Shown here piece by piece: positions 42,714-51,379 of a DNA stretch of 64,000 nucleotides. The number at the start of each line of letters is the position of its first letter. Position 1 is the first letter of the stretch. A program made the translations under genes and the position numbers. The notes below the pieces were generated by a model, which had not been told where the DNA came from, ran no database searches, and saw nothing but the letters and a program-made list of their open reading frames with translations. This stretch comes from Pseudalkalibacillus salsuginis (GTDB taxonomy: Bacteria; Bacillota; Bacilli; Bacillales; Fictibacillaceae). The stretch is taken from assembly GCF_021646685.1 (NCBI RefSeq), contig NZ_JAKJHW010000003.1:62001-126000 (forward strand), in the 5' to 3' direction.

Positions 42714-42801
42714 GATTGTAAGGGATGAGTTTTCATATGTCCACCCCTACAATAGATGCCCTGCGCCCACTTATCCAGCTTAGCCCCCTCAGACTGCTTT
42801 T

Positions 42802-42897
42802 CCTAGAAATTTCGGCCATAATCCTAGAAATTTTGAGCATAATCCTAGAAATATCGGCTATAATCCTAGAAAATTCGCAGATAATCCTAGAAAACCT
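42802..42897. repeat. 21-bp phased tandem repeat (CCTAGAAAT type)
   Basis: Units begin at 42802, 42823, 42844, 42865 and 42886 (partial), each CCTAGAAAnnnnnnnnATAAT. The 21-base period keeps a frame open (a repetitive 61-codon stretch), which is an artefact and not called as a gene. Confidence 0.85.
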
Positions 42898-42987
42898 CTC
42901 TTTTTTCTAGAAACATCCTAGAAGTGGAAAACTAAGCTATGAATGATATACAGTTGAGTAGAGTAAGGTCTAAGGATGTGTACCATA

Positions 42988-43962
42988 ATGTCAGAAGTCA
43001 TTCACGATAATGGACGAAAGATACACCCGATCATCGTTCCGACTCGTTCAGATTTGGGCTCCTTCAACTTTTACCTGGTGGAAGAAGAGGGGAGTGTGTC
43101 GCTGATTGATGCGGGTATAAACTCAGCAAAATGCTGGGACTTTTTCACCGAATCACTGGGCTGTAAGGGGTTGTCACTTAAGGACTTGGATCGCATCATC
43201 ATTACCCACAATCATGAGGATCATGTCGGTTTGGTCGATCGCATTGTTTCGAAGCACGATATTCCAGTGTATGTTCCGGAAAATTCAATCCACCGCTTGA
43301 AAAGAGACAAGGACTTTTTCCGAATGAGGACCGAGTTCTTTTCTCAGTTATACCGGGAGATGGGATGCGGAGAAGCTGGGGAGAAACAGGTTGAAAAGCT
43401 AAAAGAAGCATTAGAAGACCATGATAAAAAGAAAGTTCAAGCTGATCTCACGCAGATCGAGAGTGATCCGATCAACGGATTAAAACCGATCCAGACTCCG
43501 GGCCATTCGCCAGACCATCTTGTTTTCTTGGATGAGAAGAGGGGATGGCTGTTTAGCGGGGATCTCCTCATCAGACATATGTCGAGCAATGCACTTGTAG
43601 AGCCTGATCATGAAGGGAATCGCCTCCCAACTTTGTTGCAACAGGAACAATCCTTGGAGAAATGTAGCTCCTTTGACATTCAGATTGCTTTTTCAGGACA
43701 CGGTGTCACGATCGAAAACCCTCAAAATCTGATTGAGGTGAGACTTAGCGGTATAAAAAAGAAAGCGGAGAAGGTACTGAACTATGTTAATAATGGTACC
43801 GATACAGCGAGCAAACTCGGAAAAACCATGTATAAGGGAAAATATGAAAGTCAGTTTTCACTTGTTATGTCTGAAGTAATTGGTCATCTCGATTATTTAG
43901 AAATCCATAAGAAAGTCGAAAAGGAAATGAACAATGGGGTTTGGCATTACAAGGCGCTTTGA
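42988..43962 (+). CDS. MBL-fold metallo-hydrolase
   Basis: A 324-residue metallo-beta-lactamase-fold protein. IIITHNHEDHVGLVDRI is the H-x-H-x-D-H metal motif, QTPGHSPDHLVFL holds the next His, and LFSGDLLIRHMS the bridging Asp. The C-terminal region (about 230-324) is an extra helical domain. ATG at 42988 is preferred to GTG 42976, which would have almost no space from AAGGA. Members hydrolyse thioesters, lactones or nucleic acids; the substrate is open. Confidence 0.87.
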   Translation: MSEVIHDNGRKIHPIIVPTRSDLGSFNFYLVEEEGSVSLIDAGINSAKCWDFFTESLGCKGLSLKDLDRIIITHNHEDHVGLVDRIVSKHDIPVYVPENSIHRLKRDKDFFRMRTEFFSQLYREMGCGEAGEKQVEKLKEALEDHDKKKVQADLTQIESDPINGLKPIQTPGHSPDHLVFLDEKRGWLFSGDLLIRHMSSNALVEPDHEGNRLPTLLQQEQSLEKCSSFDIQIAFSGHGVTIENPQNLIEVRLSGIKKKAEKVLNYVNNGTDTASKLGKTMYKGKYESQFSLVMSEVIGHLDYLEIHKKVEKEMNNGVWHYKAL

Positions 43963-43978
43963 CCAAAAACTAAGGTTC

Positions 43979-44308
43979 CATGAAGGTGTTATGAGACCCT
44001 GAAAAAGTGGAAAACCGATTTTGAGGTACTCATGAAGAGGTTATGAGACCCTGAAAAAGTGGAAAACCGATTTTGAGGTAATCATGAAGAGGTTATGAGA
44101 CCCTGAAAAAGCGGAAAACCGATTTTGAGGTACTCATGAAGGGGTTATGAGACCCTGAAAAAGTGGGAAACCGATTTTGAGGTACTCATGAAGGGGTTAT
44201 GAGACCTTGATAAAGTGGAAAACCAATTTTGAGGTACTCATGAAGGTGTTATGAGACCCTGAAAAAGTGGAAAACTGATTTTGAGGTACTTATGAAGGGG
44301 TTATGAGT
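43979..44308. repeat. 52-bp tandem repeat array, six units plus a partial
   Basis: Units start at 43979, 44031, 44083, 44135, 44187 and 44239, with a partial seventh at 44291-44308. Each reads CATGAAGnGGTTATGAGACC, CTGAAAAAGTGGAAAACCGA, TTTTGAGGTACT with only a few changes per unit. Inside each unit CTCAT...ATGAG and CCTGAAAA...TTTTGAGG can form hairpins. The period is not a multiple of three and every frame has stops, so it is non-coding. Confidence 0.95.
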
Positions 44309-44360
44309 GGATAACGATTTTAAAAACGTTAAGCAGAAGGGTTTATTTCCATCTGCTTAA

Positions 44361-44394
44361 AACGAAAGGATAGATGCTCATCCATCTATCCTTT
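44361..44394 (-). terminator. Terminator of the M4 protease gene
   Basis: AAAGGATAGATG (44365-44376) pairs with CATCTATCCTTT (44383-44394); on the minus strand it is followed by CGTTTTA. It lies 20 bases past the protease stop. Confidence 0.75.
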
Positions 44395-44414
44395 CAACTT
44401 TCTTTATATGTGTA

Positions 44415-46274
44415 TTACCAAAGTGGCGCTCTAGGATTGTCTTTCACAGACCATCCTTCATATAATCCGATATCATCAAATGCTTGAAGGAATGCTTCAT
44501 GTTCTTCACTTCCATCTCCGTACAGGTCGATGGCGGATTGGAGGACCGCCTCGCGGAACTCAGCAAATGAAGCATCATAATGCAGGTAGTCGTATGCCCG
44601 ATACCATGTATCTGCGACAACCTCTCTACCCATTCCGTACTCTTCTGCTACTAGATATGCGGAATGCTGAAGGATCGTACAGTTGATATGAACACCGCCA
44701 TTATCCATATTGGCAGGCAAATAATAGTATTCATCCATATGTGCTGGATAACGGCCCTCGCCATCTATACTATATCTCCAATATTGAGAACCGACAGGAA
44801 ACTTGCCAGGATCTTCACTGCTACGAAGGGCTGTCCTTCCATTGGCGATCCAATCAGAACCCATGATATCTTCCCCAACATCCCAGCTTCGACCATCAAC
44901 GATACTCGCAAACGTATCTGAATAGGCTTCATTGATCGCTCCTGTTTCAAAACGATATCTTAATCCACCGTTATAATGGGTAATCCCATGGGTCATTTCG
45001 TGGGCAGTCACATCCAAAGCCGCTAAAGGGATGAACTGTTTGCCGTCACCGTCTCCATACGTCATCATCGCAATGCCGTTGCTCCAAAATGCATTATTAT
45101 ATTCTTTTCCATAATGGACACGGGAACGGATTGCCATCCCGTTTCCATCTAATGAGTTCCGGCCATGATTATTCAAGAAGTAGTCATACACGATTTTTGA
45201 ATTGGAATGGGCATCGACGGCTGGCCCTTGCCCTACCACTTCCCATGAACTACTGTCACCTGTATACTCAACATCTTTCCAAGATGCATCATTGTCCGTA
45301 TATAACCAAGTCTGATTCGGAGTGTTTTTCATGTTATAAGTATATATCCCTGCCATATCAGAGTTTGTTTCATCTGCTAAGTAAAATGTAGACCCTTCAC
45401 CACTTCCAGGAATGTTCCCGTGGGAAATGACGATCTGTTTTGTGACACCTGTTGTACCAAGCCCTGATCCATTTGCTGGTTTAAACCGGCTTGCTCGTTC
45501 TATCGCTTTTGGATTAGGACCATGATTGGATTTCTCACCAGTGTCTTCGGCAGTAAAATCCAATACGTCACTGAAAAACCCGAAACCTGTCATCGCATCA
45601 TACTTTTCAATCACTTCACCGGTATTCGCATCTACATACACATACCAGTTACCTTGGCGATCACCAATGAATTCAAGGTTGATTCTATAAGCGAGGTGGT
45701 AATCCTCCCCGTAAGGATAAATGATTAACTCTGATTCTTCGAAATCAACATAATCAGGGGCATCTACCGCAGATTTAGCAGTAGTCAAGGCAGTGTTTTC
45801 TTGTACATCCGGTGTTGTATCCAGCTCGATATCTTCAATTGTAGGATTGAAATTCCCGTTTACAGCTGTTATCTCATTCTTTTCATTAAAGTGGATATTC
45901 AATTCATTACGGTCGACCGGAACCCCGTTTTTCATTTGTTGGAGCCGAACATGTGTCATACCCAATTGATCTTGTTTCGTTTTGACTTCACTAAGATTAT
46001 TAATTGGATCTTTCATTTTGAAAAATTGTTTATGCTTGTTCAGAAACTTCTTCGCATTCTGTGCATCCGCTTTTGTAAGTTTCTCTGATAAGATGCCTGA
46101 AACAAAGGAGGGTTGTCCTTTCTGGTCTTTGTCCTTCACTACATGTACCTGACCGTGGTTCATCCGTTTGAACGTTTGTAAAGAGTCGCCTTCAGCAAAA
46201 GATGCTCCCCCTGGAATGAACAGGCTTCCCGCCATCAACAATACTGCAAGTAAAACCAAAGCAAATTTCTTCAT
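44415..46274 (-). CDS. Secreted M4 (thermolysin-like) neutral metalloprotease
   Basis: A 619-residue preproenzyme. MKKFALVLLAVLLMAGSLF is the signal peptide; an FTP and PepSY propeptide spans about 50-270; the catalytic domain follows. VTAHEMTHGIT is the HExxH zinc motif and GAINEAYSDTFAS carries the third ligand Glu; GGVHINCTILQHSAYL contains the catalytic His region. The C-terminus extends past the usual '...FDAVGV' end to GLYEGWSVKDNPRAPLW. ATG at 46274 follows GAAGGGATCAA. It is an extracellular protein-degrading enzyme. Confidence 0.95.
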   Translation of the reverse strand: MKKFALVLLAVLLMAGSLFIPGGASFAEGDSLQTFKRMNHGQVHVVKDKDQKGQPSFVSGILSEKLTKADAQNAKKFLNKHKQFFKMKDPINNLSEVKTKQDQLGMTHVRLQQMKNGVPVDRNELNIHFNEKNEITAVNGNFNPTIEDIELDTTPDVQENTALTTAKSAVDAPDYVDFEESELIIYPYGEDYHLAYRINLEFIGDRQGNWYVYVDANTGEVIEKYDAMTGFGFFSDVLDFTAEDTGEKSNHGPNPKAIERASRFKPANGSGLGTTGVTKQIVISHGNIPGSGEGSTFYLADETNSDMAGIYTYNMKNTPNQTWLYTDNDASWKDVEYTGDSSSWEVVGQGPAVDAHSNSKIVYDYFLNNHGRNSLDGNGMAIRSRVHYGKEYNNAFWSNGIAMMTYGDGDGKQFIPLAALDVTAHEMTHGITHYNGGLRYRFETGAINEAYSDTFASIVDGRSWDVGEDIMGSDWIANGRTALRSSEDPGKFPVGSQYWRYSIDGEGRYPAHMDEYYYLPANMDNGGVHINCTILQHSAYLVAEEYGMGREVVADTWYRAYDYLHYDASFAEFREAVLQSAIDLYGDGSEEHEAFLQAFDDIGLYEGWSVKDNPRAPLW

Positions 46275-46379
46275 TTGATCCCTTCCTTCTATCATATTTC
46301 GGTGGTTGAAAATGTCGGCACTCGAAGTTTTAAATTTCCAACTGAATTCCAGTGTATTCCAAAATAATCCGATAATCAA

Positions 46380-46899
46380 CAGAATATTCTGTCAACTATT
46401 GTCAGGTAGAAGTACAGGATAAATGGATATAAATTCCTGTATTGAAGCATTTTCACCCATGGATATGAACACAAAATCCTAGTCATGGATTCATCTACAT
46501 AATTTACAATCCATCCCTATAGTAAGGAGTAAGGTTGAAAAATGTCGTATGTGATCGTACTTGTAGGTAAAATAGTACAAATGGAGTAGAACTGTAATTT
46601 GAAATTATCTGGAACGTTCCCAGGCATTTATGGAAAGCGTTCCATATTTATGCGCTGATCAGCGGAGGGCAGACTGTCGAAAAAAGAAAACGGACTATAG
46701 TCGTTCTCCGCACGAAGTCTGTCCTTTGATGGTTGAAGGATTTTGCCTTATCTCCTCACATTCACAAACAAATTAGGGTTTTATCACTTTTCCGGGTTGA
46801 AAAACTCCGAATTTTTTAAAAATTTTGATATAATCGAGAATATAATTTTAGCAAGGTTATCCTACAAGATCAAAAAACATACGAAGGAGTGAGGTTGGA
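46380..46899. other. Intergenic region with short repeat
   Basis: No supported gene. 46676-46722 contains the GGACTATAGTCGTTCTCC repeat also seen at 1176-1216. An AT-rich promoter-like stretch (TTTTGATATAATCGAG, about 46823-46838) precedes the permease gene. Confidence 0.5.
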
Positions 46900-48300
46900 A
46901 TGGATGGAAAGAACAGTATGAAAAGGGTGCTTTCCAAGGTTGATGTACTTGTACTTGCAATTGGTGCGATGCTTGGATGGGGCTGGGTCGTCCTATCAGG
47001 CACATGGATCACTTCAGCAGGATCAATGGGTGCAGTGCTTGCTTTCGCCATCGGCGGCCTGTTGGTCATTTTTGTCGGATTGACGTATTCAGAACTGGCG
47101 TCTGCCATGCCGGAAGTCGGTGGGGAACATGCCTATGTACACAGGGCGCTTGGAAAAAAAGCATCGTTTATAGCCTCCTGGGCAATCACATTGGGGTATG
47201 TCTCTGTCGTCACATTCGAAGCTGTCGCTCTCCCTACGGTTGTGGATTACATTCTGCCAGATTATCAAGCGGTCTATTTATGGACGATTGCTGGCTGGGA
47301 TGTATACCTGACATGGGTTTTGATCGGCATGGGAGGATCGATTTTCATTACACTCATCAATTACTTCGGTGTTAAACCAGCTGTATTTGTGCAATTGGTC
47401 TTGACAATCCTTATCGTTTTGATCGGAATCATGTTGATTTTCGGTTCAGCAATCAACGGTAGTGCCGCAAACCTTGACCCTTATTTTCTTGGGGGCGCAG
47501 GCGGCGTCATGGCCGTCCTTATCATGGTCCCATTTTTATTTGTCGGATTCGATGTCATACCTCAAGTTGCTGAAGAAGTGAACCTTCCCTTCAAACAGAT
47601 CGGAAAGGTCCTCATCTTTTCCGTCGGATGTGCCGTGGTATTTTACATGCTGATTGCTTTAGGTGTCGGGTTGGTGCTTGATCAGGCAGCCCTGGCGAAC
47701 ACGGAGCTTGCAACTGCAGATGCAATGGCTGCCGCTTTCGGGTCACAAACCTTCGGAAACGTCCTGATACTAGGAGGAGTAGCGGGGATCATCACGAGCT
47801 GGAATGCCTTCATCATCGGTGGAAGCCGTGTGGTTTTTGCGATGGCCAAGTCTGGGATGCTGCCCCAATGGTTCGGCTACCTGCATCCAAAATACAAGAC
47901 ACCATCCAATGCCATTCTTGCAATCGGCGGTTTGGCAGTTCTTGCTCCATTGTTAGGTCGTCCAGCGCTTGTATGGATCGTTGATGCAGGCGGTCTTGGC
48001 ATCGTGATCGCTTACTTCATGGTAGCGCTCTCATTCCTTGTTTTGCGCAAAAAAGAACCCGCAATGGAAAGACCGTTCAGAGCAGGGAAGGGGACCGCTG
48101 TTGGCTGGATTGCACTCGTGTTGAGCCTCGGTTTCATCAGCCTTTACATGCCGGGAATGCCAGCAGCACTCGTATGGCCAGCCGAATGGATCATGGTAGG
48201 CATCTGGTTCTTGATCGGTGCCTACTACTTCTCTCAAATGAACAAAGGGAACTACATTACAAAAGTACAGCCGGAAGAGAAGGTAGATATGAATATATAA
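46900..48300 (+). CDS. APC-superfamily amino acid permease
   Basis: A 466-residue permease with about 12 membrane helices. VLVLAIGAMLGWGWVVLSG is the helix 1 substrate-binding motif of APC proteins, and PEVGGEHAYVHRALGKKASF the conserved loop after helix 2. ATG at 46900 follows AAGGAGTGAGG. It imports amino acids or amines by cation symport or exchange; the substrate is not clear. A terminator follows directly. Confidence 0.92.
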   Translation: MDGKNSMKRVLSKVDVLVLAIGAMLGWGWVVLSGTWITSAGSMGAVLAFAIGGLLVIFVGLTYSELASAMPEVGGEHAYVHRALGKKASFIASWAITLGYVSVVTFEAVALPTVVDYILPDYQAVYLWTIAGWDVYLTWVLIGMGGSIFITLINYFGVKPAVFVQLVLTILIVLIGIMLIFGSAINGSAANLDPYFLGGAGGVMAVLIMVPFLFVGFDVIPQVAEEVNLPFKQIGKVLIFSVGCAVVFYMLIALGVGLVLDQAALANTELATADAMAAAFGSQTFGNVLILGGVAGIITSWNAFIIGGSRVVFAMAKSGMLPQWFGYLHPKYKTPSNAILAIGGLAVLAPLLGRPALVWIVDAGGLGIVIAYFMVALSFLVLRKKEPAMERPFRAGKGTAVGWIALVLSLGFISLYMPGMPAALVWPAEWIMVGIWFLIGAYYFSQMNKGNYITKVQPEEKVDMNI

Positions 48301-48318
48301 AAGCTTCTATAACCATTG

Positions 48319-48350
48319 CAGCGCGCCACTTTACTATGGTGCGCTGTTTT
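48319..48350 (+). terminator. Rho-independent terminator
   Basis: CAGCGCGCCA (48319-48328) pairs with TGGTGCGCTG (48337-48346), followed by TTTT. It ends the permease transcript. Confidence 0.9.
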
Positions 48351-48652
48351 GGAAAGATTTCCAAGAAGGTTAATGATAGATGTAAATCGAATGTCGGGAT
48401 AAATCAGTACCAAAGTGGGTGGGGGAGTAATGGCTTCTAACTTATTTAATAATTGCAATTAATAAGCTTCATAAAATCACAAAAAGAAATTAGTAAAAGC
48501 TGCTAAGGAATTAATCTGAGTATCGGATAAACCGAACCACCACATTTATACGCCTATCCTATTTGTGATTCAGGAAGGAGATTCAGCAACAGGTAGGGAA
48601 GATATCAATACATATAATTAACAGAATATTGTGTTATCGAGGAGGTTTTCAG
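48351..48652. other. Intergenic region
   Basis: About 300 bases with no supported gene or clear repeat; it must contain the promoter of the YjiH-like gene. Confidence 0.5.
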
Positions 48653-49987
48653 ATGTCGCAATCGAATCCTGGATTGAATCCGAATGTACCGATCCAGTCA
48701 CGTGGTTCGGCTGTTGGGAAGTTCGTTTTTTTCAGTGCAATCGGGATATTCATGTTCTTCATCCCGATCACCGTCAATGAGAAATCTTCTATACCGCTCG
48801 ATCATCTCGTCACCTGGTTTCTGACAACTTTTCCCGTCCTTGTACCTTATTACGCCTTGCTCGTCATCCTACTAGGCGCTGCATATCCTTTTTATTCAAG
48901 AACATGGCGGAAGGACAATGTCACGCTTGCCTTTTCCGTGTTGAAGGTGCTTGGCTTATTCACTTCGCTTCTGATTATCTTCAAAATCGGGCCAGCATGG
49001 ATGATGGCTCCTAACATGGGCCCGTTCCTGTTTGAAAAGCTTGTCATTCCAGTCGGGGTGCTGGTACCGATTGGGGCGGTATTCCTAGCCTTGCTTGTCG
49101 GTTATGGATTGCTTGAGTTCATTGGCGTGATCGTACAGCCGATCATGCGACCAATCTGGAAGACACCAGGTCGTTCAGCGATTGATGCAGTCGCTTCATT
49201 TGTCGGAAGCTATTCGATCGGTCTGCTTATCACGAACCGTGTTTTTAAGGAAGGGAAGTATACTGTAAAAGAAGCGGCCATCATCGCCACAGGATTTTCG
49301 ACTGTTTCTGCTACATTCATGATTGTCGTTGCCAATACCCTTAACCTGATGGAAATATGGAACACTTACTTTTGGGTGACCTTACTCGTTACGTTTCTAG
49401 TTACGGCGATCACCGTCCGTATCTATCCGCTAAAAAGCATGAGTGACGGCTATTATCAAGGTAGGGAAGGTACGCCGGAAACGAAACCAACCGGAAATAG
49501 GATAAAAGGTGCGTGGAACCAGGCGATGGATGCAGCGAACAGTTCTCCTTCTTTCGGGAAAAATATCTGGGATAACCTGAAGGATGGATTCATCATGACG
49601 ATGGCAATCCTGCCGTCAATCATGTCCGTGGGGCTTCTCGGCCTTATGCTCGCTGAATTCACCCCGTTTTTCGATATTCTAGGTTACGTTTTCTATCCTT
49701 TCACAGCACTATTGCAGGTCCCTGAGCCTTTACTTGCCGCAAAAGCAGCGGCCATCGAGATTGCTGAAATGTTCTTGCCGGCATTGTTGGTCGTTGATGC
49801 ACCATTGATCACTCGCTTTGTCATCGGGGTTTTATCCGTATCTGCCATCATGTTTTTCTCAGCACTGATTCCTTGTATTCTGTCGACTGAAATCCCGATC
49901 AGCATATGGAAAATGCTCCTCGTTTGGATTGAACGTACAATTTTGACACTCGTCATCGTAACTCCAATCGCTTTTTTGATACTTTGA
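48653..49987 (+). CDS. YjiH-like membrane protein with nucleoside-recognition (Gate) domains
   Basis: A 444-residue membrane protein with about ten hydrophobic segments. SAIDAVASFVGSYSIGLLITNR and AIIATGFSTVSATFMIVVANTL are the paired Gate/nucleoside-recognition segments typical of YjiH. ATG at 48653 follows GAGGAGGTTTTCAG. It lies 26 bases before an iron alcohol dehydrogenase gene and is probably co-transcribed with it. Substrate unknown. Confidence 0.85.
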   Translation: MSQSNPGLNPNVPIQSRGSAVGKFVFFSAIGIFMFFIPITVNEKSSIPLDHLVTWFLTTFPVLVPYYALLVILLGAAYPFYSRTWRKDNVTLAFSVLKVLGLFTSLLIIFKIGPAWMMAPNMGPFLFEKLVIPVGVLVPIGAVFLALLVGYGLLEFIGVIVQPIMRPIWKTPGRSAIDAVASFVGSYSIGLLITNRVFKEGKYTVKEAAIIATGFSTVSATFMIVVANTLNLMEIWNTYFWVTLLVTFLVTAITVRIYPLKSMSDGYYQGREGTPETKPTGNRIKGAWNQAMDAANSSPSFGKNIWDNLKDGFIMTMAILPSIMSVGLLGLMLAEFTPFFDILGYVFYPFTALLQVPEPLLAAKAAAIEIAEMFLPALLVVDAPLITRFVIGVLSVSAIMFFSALIPCILSTEIPISIWKMLLVWIERTILTLVIVTPIAFLIL

Positions 49988-50013
49988 TAAAATGGTAAAA
50001 GGGAGAGGATCTA

Positions 50014-51207
50014 GTGGAGAAGTTTGCTATACTTCGCACCCCTCATGAAATTTATTATGGACGCGGTGCTCTTGATAATATTGGAATGGAAGCTGTAACA
50101 AGAGGGAATAAGGCACTCATCGTCAGTGATAAGGTGATGGCTGGACTTGGCTATGTCTCACAATGTCAGGATCATTTGAAAAAAGAGGGGATCGATAGCA
50201 AGGTGTATCCAGGTATTGAATCTGAGCCGACAGACCGGTATGTAAGTGAAGCCTTACAACTGTTAAAAGGTAAACAATGCGATCTCGTCGTCTCAATCGG
50301 TGGAGGAAGCTGTATTGACACGGCGAAAGCGATTGCGGTCCTGGCGAACAACGAAGGTTACATTGGCGATTATCGACCCGGCCGTAAAAAAGTGAAAAAC
50401 AAACCGCTGCCGCATATCGCGATCCCTACGACTGGCGGGACAGGCTCGGAAGCAACCGATGTGACGGTGATTACGAATACGACAGATGATATCAAAATGA
50501 TGATCAAACAACCTCCGTTCATGCCAGAGGTGGCGATTGTCGACCCGATGTTGACCGTTTCTTCACCGCAAACGATAACAGCTGCTACTGGTGTCGATGC
50601 ACTTAGCCATGCCATCGAGGCGTACCTCTCCAAGCGTTCTCATCCGATGACGGATACGTTCGCCTTATCTGCCATGAAACTGATTGTGAAGAATCTTTTG
50701 ACCGCTTATAAAAATGGTGAAAACATCGATGCACGTGAAGCGATGTCGTTAGGTGCCCTGCAAGCAGGGATCGCCTTTACCAATGCGTCTGTCTGTCTCG
50801 TCCATGGCATGTCGAGGCCGATTGGGGCACTCTTCCATGTGCCGCACGGTTATTCGAATGCGATGCTCCTGCCTGCGGTCCTTGAGTTCAGCAAGGAAGC
50901 GTGCATTGATCGATTGGCGGATTTGGGACGGATTTTCAAGCCTGATCAATCGCTGCCGAATGAGGAAGCAGCTGATATTGCCGTTGAATCGGTTAAAGAA
51001 CTATGCTCGAAATTGAATATCCCGAATTTAAAGGATTGGGGAATTGAAAAAAGCGCCTTTGATCAAGTAATCGGAAAAATGGCAGCCGATGCGATCGACA
51101 GCGGCAGCCCGGCCAATAATCCCAGGGTTCCGGGCCAAAAAGAGCTAGAGGAACTCTACCAAATCTGTTTTGATTACCAATTTAAAAGGAAAGCAGAGGT
51201 AAAGTAA
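50014..51207 (+). CDS. Iron-containing alcohol dehydrogenase
   Basis: A 397-residue group III dehydrogenase. SIGGGSCIDTAKAIAV binds NAD(P); ALSHAIEAYLSKRSHPMTD and VHGMSRPIGALFHVPHG supply the metal-ligand His residues. The GTG start at 50014 follows GGGAGAGG. The position behind a YjiH-like transporter suggests joint uptake and oxidation or reduction of one substrate (inference). A terminator follows. Confidence 0.93.
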   Translation: MEKFAILRTPHEIYYGRGALDNIGMEAVTRGNKALIVSDKVMAGLGYVSQCQDHLKKEGIDSKVYPGIESEPTDRYVSEALQLLKGKQCDLVVSIGGGSCIDTAKAIAVLANNEGYIGDYRPGRKKVKNKPLPHIAIPTTGGTGSEATDVTVITNTTDDIKMMIKQPPFMPEVAIVDPMLTVSSPQTITAATGVDALSHAIEAYLSKRSHPMTDTFALSAMKLIVKNLLTAYKNGENIDAREAMSLGALQAGIAFTNASVCLVHGMSRPIGALFHVPHGYSNAMLLPAVLEFSKEACIDRLADLGRIFKPDQSLPNEEAADIAVESVKELCSKLNIPNLKDWGIEKSAFDQVIGKMAADAIDSGSPANNPRVPGQKELEELYQICFDYQFKRKAEVK

Positions 51208-51215
51208 TTAGAAGA

Positions 51216-51248
51216 AACACGCTCGTTGATTCGAGGGTGTTTTTGTTT
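51216..51248 (+). terminator. Rho-independent terminator
   Basis: AACAC, G, CTCG (51216-51225) pairs with CGAG, G, GTGTT (51232-51241), then TTTGTTT. It ends the iron-ADH transcript. Confidence 0.8.
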
Positions 51249-51286
51249 GAGTTAAAATATTCCGGTAAAAAATTCTGAATTTTCTA

Positions 51287-51347
51287 TTGAAAATCGCTTA
51301 CATTTGTTTTATACTTCAACTAAACCGATTTACTAAACCGATTTAGT
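51287..51347 (+). promoter_or_regulatory. Promoter and tandem LacI-type operators of the hexuronate operon
   Basis: TTGAAA (51287-51292), 17 bases, TATACT (51310-51315) is a good vegetative promoter. Directly downstream TAAACCGATTTA occurs twice (51321-51332 and 51334-51345), the second inside the 16-base palindrome ACTAAACCGATTTAGT. This is the expected size and place for autoregulation by the LacI-family protein that follows. Confidence 0.8.
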
Positions 51348-51379
51348 AAAAATGAAATCATTAGGGAATGAGAAGGATT

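Noticed and set aside
42287-42736. 149-codon minus-strand frame opposite the KGG-repeat gene
   Set aside because: It is an antisense shadow of a repetitive gene; the plus strand has the ribosome binding site, family match and terminator.
42725-42910. 61-codon frame with repeated ILEISAI-type residues
   Set aside because: It is produced by the 21-base tandem repeat, whose length is a multiple of three; no ribosome binding site.
43979-44308. CRISPR array
   Set aside because: The 52-base units are contiguous with no unique spacers, and no cas genes are near.
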